Below are positions 57,481 to 64,000 of a stretch of DNA of 64,000 nt, piece by piece. The notes beneath the pieces were generated by a model, which was not told the origin of the DNA, did no database searches, and worked only from the letters and a program-made list of their open reading frames with translations. Source of the DNA: Sclerodactyla briareus (Eukaryota > Echinodermata > Holothuroidea > Dendrochirotida > Sclerodactylidae); contig JAODTK010005465.1 in NCBI GenBank assembly GCA_026419785.1, forward strand, positions 62,001 through 126,000, given 5' to 3'. Positions within the stretch are counted from its first letter, which is position 1, and each line of letters begins with the position of its first letter. Position numbers and translations under genes: made by a program.

Positions 57481-60400
57481 ATTATTGGTAGCATTAGTAT
57501 TAGTATGTCGTCTTTGGAAAAATGCATTTTCCGGTGTCCGTGCATTTTTGGAATGCATATAGCACCCCATACACCCACTCCCACATAAAATTCCGTAAAG
57601 GACGAACCTATTACCATTTAATGAACGAATGCGTAGGGGGTTTTTCAGACTCAAAAGTGTCGTTGTTGGCGTTTAATTCTTTGAGCCGAGGATATAAGGG
57701 AACTAGCACGTGTAGGCCTATATAAAGACACATACGATTCAAGGTGATCATGGTGAATTCGTACAAAAACAAGCAAACAAATAAATTGATAATCAGCACA
57801 GAAATGTCTGATCAAAACATAAGAGAGACAGTACATTATCTTCTAATGTTAGCTCAGTAATGTTCTTATCGTCCAATCGCCAAAAACGCAAAGAAAATTT
57901 ATTCCGATTGAATGTTCTTCGAGGACACAAAATAACAGTTCAGAGTTATTGCAAGAAACAGGGTGCGTTTCATTGAATTCTAATGAATACTATAAATAAC
58001 TGGAAGTTAACTATCCTAACCCATGCAGAACATATGCGCAACTGGATAATTTCCAGATGACACACACAGGAAATGAGGGGCATACCAGAAATAGGGTGCA
58101 TGCAAGGTATGTGAGCTATATCAGCCGACACCAGCTTTGCCGGGTATTCCTAGTGGGATAGGGGGGCGGGCGGATGATACAGGAAGTTGGCTACGACAAA
58201 ATGCCTGGGGAATAATGCGCCTGAATAGGTTCGGCGGTATTCTACTAGAATAATTCATCTACCCAGTCGTCATAGTACTGGATTATGGAGTGAAGTCAAA
58301 CTGCTTACGTGGGGATGGGATAAAGTGATAACGTGAAACGTACGTAGCTGCCAATACCTGGATCCTTCGCCCATCTGCAAAAAAACGTCCAAAGCAGCCG
58401 AAGTTGTGCAAAGTATTCTAAAAATACTAAGAAAACTTTGTAACGCAAAATATAAAATTAACCTTATGGAGAAAACAGCGATCGAGGATTACCGTTATTA
58501 TGGAAAAAGAACAGACAACTATGACATTTTACTCTGGAAAACTAATTATGTACCACATCACCCTACGCACACACGATGCTCGCGCAATCCTGCCAATAAG
58601 TTTGTCGATTTAAATTGGATAATAAAATTAGGGTAATTACTACAACAAGATTGGTGCCTCCAAATAAGCTCACTCTACCCCTTCATTGCCTCGATCTAGG
58701 TATTTAACAAGAACGCCCCTCTGCGTAGTGATTCTTGCCTTTTTTTTCATGACATGTTCCCCTACTCAGCTATATCAAACCTGCAAGATGTGTGTTGCCA
58801 AACTCAAACCACAACTTGACGCAAAACGATCACCTGCAATATTTACTCAGCGCCTGAGATGAGATACTTGTTTTTTGCTTTTTGACCTTGGTCAAAAAGT
58901 CATCTGAGGGCAATGAAATGAAAACTGAAAAATAACAACTGTGTGTAAGTAAGTATGTCTTGAAGAGTGAAGGTAAAGTCAGAAGTCATAACCAGCGAGG
59001 TCCAATGTTTTTCCATTCAGTGGGGGAAGTCCCAGCGACCGTAACACTACGTCAGAGACTGCAGGCAAGGCTGATTGATGAGGATCACTTTAGCAACCTT
59101 CATTACTCATAAGGGACTGGTGGGTCATAATATTGGTAGCATAGTATTGTATGTCGTCTTGGAAAAAAATGCATTTTCAGGTGTCCGTGCATTTGTGCAA
59201 TTAGCACACCATACACAACTCCACTATTCCGTAAATGACGAACGATGTTACCATTTTTAATGAAGAAGAATGAGTAGGGGGTTTTCAGATCAAAAAGTGT
59301 TCGGGTGGGGGGCGTTTAATTCTTTGAGCCGATGATTATAGAGGAACTAGCACGTGTAGGCTTATATAAAGACACATACGATCAAGGTGATCATGGTGCA
59401 TCGTACCACACAAGCAACAAAACAAAATAAATTGATAATAAGCACAGAAAGTGTCTGATCAAACATAATAGAGAGACCATTACATTATCGAATGTTAGGA
59501 CTCAGTAATGTTCTTATCGTCCCACTATCGCCAAAAAAACAGCAAAGAAAATTATTCCGATCTGAATGTTCTTCTTCGAGGACACAAATCACAGTTCAGA
59601 GTATGCAGAACAGTGCGTTTTCATTTGAATTTTATAATGAATATATAAATAACTGTGAAGTTGTAATTTCCTAACCCAGCAGACATTGCCGCAAACTGAT
59701 TAATCCAGAGACGCACCAGGTTAGTTATGTGTACATCACGAAATGAGGCCGTGAAAGGTATGTGAGCTTATCAAGCCGACACAGCATTGCGTGTATTTCC
59801 TAGTGGGATAGGGGAAGGAGGCAGGGCAGGATATGAATACAAGTTTGGCACGACCAAAAAGTAAAAATTGCCTGGAATAATGCGCATGAATAGGTTCAGC
59901 GGTTATCTATTAAGAATAAATTCATCTACCAGTCGTCATCGTACTGGATATGGATGAAGTCAAAATCGCTAAGTGGGTGATGGATAAAGGATAACGTGGG
60001 AAAAGTAACGGTAGCTGCCCCAATACCTGGATCCTTCGCCCATCTGCAAAACAAACGTCAAAGCAGTGCCGAGTATGTGCAAAGTATTCTATAAATACTA
60101 AGAAACTGTGTAACGCAAAATATAAAATTAACCTTATGGGAAGAAACAGGCGATCGAGAGATACCGGTTCATTATGGAACTAACAGACTAACTATGACAT
60201 TTTACTCTGGAAAACTAATTATGTACCACATCCCCTACGCACCGATTCTCGCGCAACCTGCCAATAATTTGATCGATAAATTGATAATAGGGAATTACTA
60301 CAACTAATGATTTGTGCCTCCCAAATACACCCAGATAAGCTCACTCGACCCATCATCTGCTCGTGATTAGGTATTTAAACAAGACGCAACTCTGCGTAGG

Positions 60401-60797
60401 ATTCTTGCCTTGTTTTTTTCCTGAACATGTCCCAGTACTCAGCTAATTCCAACCCGAAAGAGGTGTTGCCCAAACTCAAACCACAACTGGACACAAAACG
60501 ATTCACTGAAAATTAGATAAGCGCATGAGATGAGATACTTGTTGTGTTTGACCAGGTCAAAAAGTCATCTGAGGGCAAGTGAAAATGAAATACTTGAAAA
60601 ATTAAACCTGGAAGTAAGTATATATTGAAGGAGTGATGAAAGGTGAAAGTCAAGAGCATAACCAGCGGAGGTCCAATGTTTTCCATTCCGTGTGGGAAAA
60701 GGCCCAGCGACCGTGACACTACGTCAGCAGACTGCAGGCAAGACTAAGTGATGAGGATCACGTTAGCAACATCATTACTTATAAAGTACTGGTGTGG
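57481..60797. repeat. Tandem duplication, two ~1.65-kb units
   Basis: Unit 1 (57,481-59,128) and unit 2 (59,129-60,797) are collinear throughout: ttggtagcat.agtat, ctttgagccgaggatataa, gcacgtgtaggc, agcacagaaa, ccaatacctggatccttcgcccatctgcaaaa, taacgcaaaatataaaattaaccttatgg, gactgcaggcaag, gatgaggatcac. The units meet without a visible gap. Differences are mainly one- and two-base indels scattered evenly. No frame above 98 codons is preserved in both, so no gene is called. Confidence 0.95.
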
Positions 60798-62514
60798 TCA
60801 AAGCAGATAGATGAATGAAGTGGCAGTTCTTTGATCGGTAACGACCCCCAACCATCATTATACGAATGTGAAAAAATATCTTTTTGGGGTATATGTTGGG
60901 GGAAAAAGGAGAAGTGAATACAGGCTAACCTATCATTATAATTGCCTTCCTCAACTACACATGGACAAGGCCGAGTCATTTGTAGGTACAGTCAGTGTCC
61001 GAAAGCATGGTGTCTCACATGTTGTCATTGTACCATATGGCCGTTATCAATAATTTACTGAGGTTAAGTCATTGCCAGTCAATCAGGCAATTGTACAGCA
61101 AGTAGGCTGTGGTCTTCCAAAGGGACTGTGGGTGTCAAATTTCATATTTTCAGGCACAGTGACTGAGGTGTGCATCATTTCGTTGAGTGCAAGGACTCAC
61201 TTGTCTGGGTACAAGGGGTTGGTCATGCAATTGACAAGTGCCATAACTGTTCAGAATACTTGTATCAATAGCATTTTAAAATTAACCCAGTCCATCAAAT
61301 GTCCTTATTGCTATGTTTAGGGTCAACTTTTCACAAGGCTTCAAAATCCATATTCTCTCCTACATTGTGGGGTTGGCGGAATGTTCTCTCTATATGACCC
61401 ACCCCATGCAGCACCTCCCATAACATAATATCTGGCTCACATAACATACAAAGAGATAATAGACCTGACAAATCTTTGTAAGTTCTAGTATTATAGCCCA
61501 TGTTGAGACATTTCTGAATTATGGGCTCATTATGTTGATCAAAAGCCAAGTATGACTTCTGCCAATTGTTCAACATGTTATTAATCTGGCATCACTTTTC
61601 TTTTCCCCAATAGTCACATCATTGACATCCACACCATATGATGGAGGCCACTGGGGGAAGAAGAGAATACTTTTATAGACTTAAACCCCTCCCCCATTTC
61701 TGTCCTGTGGTACAGGGTAATGCCCCACGCTTTGCTCTGGTACAGAGTAATGCCCTCACTTTTTGCTCAATCGAAAAATGCCACAATGTTGTGCCCTTCC
61801 TTCTTTTCAGTTTCCCTTGACCCTGCTTTCTTCTTCCTCCCAACTCCTGCTTCTACACACATCACAGTTAATCCGGCCCCTCGTTATGGCTTGTCTATGA
61901 ATCACCGTTAATAATACCCAATGGTCATCCTGCCTGTCAAGTCTTTCACAACCTGGAAGTGTGCTTTTCGCATTCCGTAGGCAGTGAAACAATCAGATGA
62001 GCAGTAACTGATTGCACACAGGATAATTTGGATTATATAAAAAAAAAATACCCCCTCCCCGGAAAGGTTAGCGCGTTCAGTCCCCTGACATTGACCAGTG
62101 CCAGTACCTTTATCCACACTGTGACTAAGTCTGACAGGCATTCTAGTTTATTATGTTGTTGAGAGATTAATCCTTTGAGGATTGGAATGTTGACCCAGGG
62201 CAACGAAGGCCTTATTATAGTATACACACACAATGCAGACAGTGGTTGAGAGGATAATGGCTTCTACATAGGGTGTTCTAAATGAATTAGGCAGGACATT
62301 TCCTGGTGTGCATTTCTCTGTAATACTATTAAATGGGAAATTTGAAGATCATAACACCAATTTCACTTATATGTAAGCACAACTTGGCATTCATCACCCT
62401 CGAGTAAAATAATACTACGACTCCTATGGAAGAATTGCCATTTGTCTACCCCCCCATCGATAGCCATATATCGTATAGATATATCTCAATAAGAACGTAA
62501 TTGCTTGCAATTAG
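60798..62514. other. Mostly unrecognised sequence
   Basis: It includes a 30-bp direct repeat (ggtacag.gtaatgccc type, 61,709-61,768). Frames reach 82 codons without family resemblance. Confidence 0.4.
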
Positions 62515-63240
62515 AGATTTGTCAATGAATGAGTGAGCAGGCTTCAAATTGGGCGACATTATTTCAATTTTCATAGGCTGCCTAGGAAACCTGGGGGAGG
62601 GGGGGGGGGGGGTGTGCATGTAAGAAAGAGGCGTATCTCGTTCAATTCCACGCCACCGCATACAACACTTGAACCACTACTGATCAGGAGGTACATACAT
62701 ACATACATAGCGCTGGTCACGTAGGTGTCTAGTCCAATTTCAGTACATATCATGATAATAATAAAATGACAATGAAGAATTTGTACGTCCTTCACTGGGG
62801 AATACGTGTATTGTCGGGAAGGGAAGAGGTGAGGGGGGAATGGAAGCACACCAGATTTAATGAAGAGGCAACACAACACTTTGTGGTCGAAAATGTAAAC
62901 ACTAATGAGAGTAATGTAAGCGCAAGAAGAGGCGTTTCAGCTTTGCAATTAGGAATTTGTTAATTAATGCAGTGATGCATGCTTCAACTAGGGCTACATT
63001 ATTTAAATTTCATAAGCTACCTATGAAACCTTTGGGGGGGGGGTGTGCGATTGCAAAGACCAAAATGCCACCTCCCCCCGGTCCAGCCAACACCACTACT
63101 TGTCAGGAGTACTATAGCTGGCACTAATATAAAATGACAATCAAGAATTTGTAGCTGTCTTGTCTAGGGGAATCCTTTAGTGGCTAGTCAATACTCCAAA
63201 CATATAGGAATAAACAAGAAATGACATTCAGAATTATTTA
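62515..63240. repeat. Diverged direct repeat, ~425-bp offset
   Basis: The motif gcttcaaattgggcgacattatttcaattttcataggctgcctaggaaacct plus G run plus gtgtgc (62,541-62,618) recurs as gcttcaactagggctacattatttaaatttcataagctacctatgaaaccttt plus G run plus gtgtgc (62,981-63,051). Aaaatgacaat.aagaatttgta occurs at 62,763 and 63,131, with a third version at 63,219. It also contains a short (CATA)n at 62,692-62,709. Confidence 0.8.
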
Positions 63241-63469
63241 CTGTCTTCACTGGGGGAATATTTGTTTGGTTGGCTATAATGCTTTTCTCACTCTGTATAC
63301 AATGAATCGTTGCCAGAGATATAAGATTTGCCTTGTGACCTTGAATGCCCTTGACCTGAAACCAAAAACATGGGATTTACTTCATCATTGTTTCCAATCC
63401 ACCACTTAAGTTGGAAGTTGATATATACTTGCATTCATTTAATACATTCTGCAGGTACAGATTTCAAAT

Positions 63470-64000
63470 CCAAATTATCCACATTCCTTGTTTTACTGTC
63501 CTTGAACCTCCACATTTCATTGAAGAAGCTTGTGATAAGAGTATCGTATATGGTAGTGTCATTGACTTTTTTCGTTTTGCTGGAACAAGACGCTTCGCGC
63601 CAACACAAAAAAGCATTCAAATTCACCAGGTCAAAGGTCAAATGAGTCAAAAAGGTCAATAGTCATGAGGTCAAAGTCGGTCACCAGATTGTATTTCACC
63701 CTAACAACGAAAACTTTCCATTATCCAGTTCCCTCCAAAATGTTTCTTTGCCGCGATATATGAAGATTTATTTTGGCTGTCTTGACCCTTCACATTCATT
63801 GAGATAGCTTGATAAGAGTATCGTAGTAATGGTAGTGTCATTGACCTTTTTTTGTTGTGCTCTTAACACGACTAGCTTCCCGCCATCACAAAAAAAAGCT
63901 GCAAAATCACTAGGTCGTAGGTCAAATGAGGTTCAAAGGTCAAGGTCAAATGAGGTCAAAGTCTGTCACCATATTATTTCAAACCAGACACAAAACTTTT
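63470..64000 (+). repeat. GGTCA-word tandem array running off the window
   Basis: Two ~282-bp units: cattcattga.(a)agctt(g)tgataagagtatcgta..tggtagtgtcattgac at about 63,515 and 63,796, then agcattcaaa / agctgcaaaa, aggtcaaaggtcaaatgag, gtcaccag/gtcaccat, aaaacttt. The second unit is cut by the window end. It matches the repeat at 7560-7850. The 91- and 83-codon frames follow from the repeat. Confidence 0.85.

Noticed and set aside
1-64000. CRISPR arrays, phage or plasmid modules, bacterial operons
   Set aside because: Repeats are the wrong size and spacing for CRISPR, there are no dense long frames or ribosome-binding sites, and the SINE and LINE content is eukaryotic.

Overview
The window looks like nuclear DNA from a eukaryote, most likely a marine invertebrate (echinoderm, hemichordate, cephalochordate or mollusc; I cannot separate these). 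It is a repeat-rich, gene-poor stretch. It holds dead LINE reverse transcriptases, a tRNA-derived SINE, short TIR elements (MITEs), (CA)n, (TG)n, (ATTT)n and (GGGC)n simple repeats, many long poly-G/poly-C runs, and dispersed repeats built on GGTCA-type words (aggtcaaatgaggtca, 'aagtccagaatggttggtctgatc', 'ttagcaggatt'). Nothing looks prokaryotic, organellar or viral. I recognise no host protein-coding gene, tRNA gene or rRNA. The longest non-repetitive open frame is 172 codons and lies inside a tandem array; the other open frames look like chance frames or transposon debris.

Layout. 0-9 kb: mostly unrecognised sequence with a probable MITE (4.24-4.48 kb), a 235-bp tandem duplication (6.27-6.74 kb), and two copies of a GGTCA/(CA)n family that ends in a hairpin (4.7-5.0 and 7.56-8.27 kb). 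9.6-11.8 kb: a strong hairpin, a 28-base poly-C and a three-unit ~175-bp tandem array with alternating CG/TG tracts. 12-21 kb: weak MITE, GC-rich minisatellite and two dispersed-repeat pairs. 21.66-22.59 kb: C-terminal part of a LINE reverse transcriptase, plus strand. 23.07-23.86 kb: a dispersed repeat with a second copy at 48.86-49.61 kb. 24.24-24.77 kb: core of a dead LINE reverse transcriptase, minus strand, directly abutting a 924-bp element with ~125-bp inverted repeats made of GGGC (24.77-25.70 kb). 26-33 kb: dispersed repeats and a clean MITE with perfect 18-bp TIRs (30.51-30.71 kb). 33.5-38.7 kb: mostly unrecognised. 38.74-40.1 kb: tandem array of ~310-bp units.

43.5-48.2 kb is a tandem array of ~1.2-kb units, each with a poly-C/poly-G foldback and a hydrophobic-coding stretch. 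49.77-50.14 kb is a SINE. 52.66-53.56 kb is a 3' LINE fragment on the minus strand with an (AAAT)n tail. 54.9-57.1 kb is an array of ~590-bp composite units. 57.48-60.80 kb is a 1.65-kb sequence present twice in tandem. 62.5 kb to the end holds a further duplication and a GGTCA array that runs off the window.

There is no gene system to reconstruct: the parts relate as transposon families, nested insertions and tandem amplification. Repeat copies differ largely by single-base indels, often in homopolymers. This suggests either old decay or a lightly polished long-read assembly, and it limits what any open frame here can mean.
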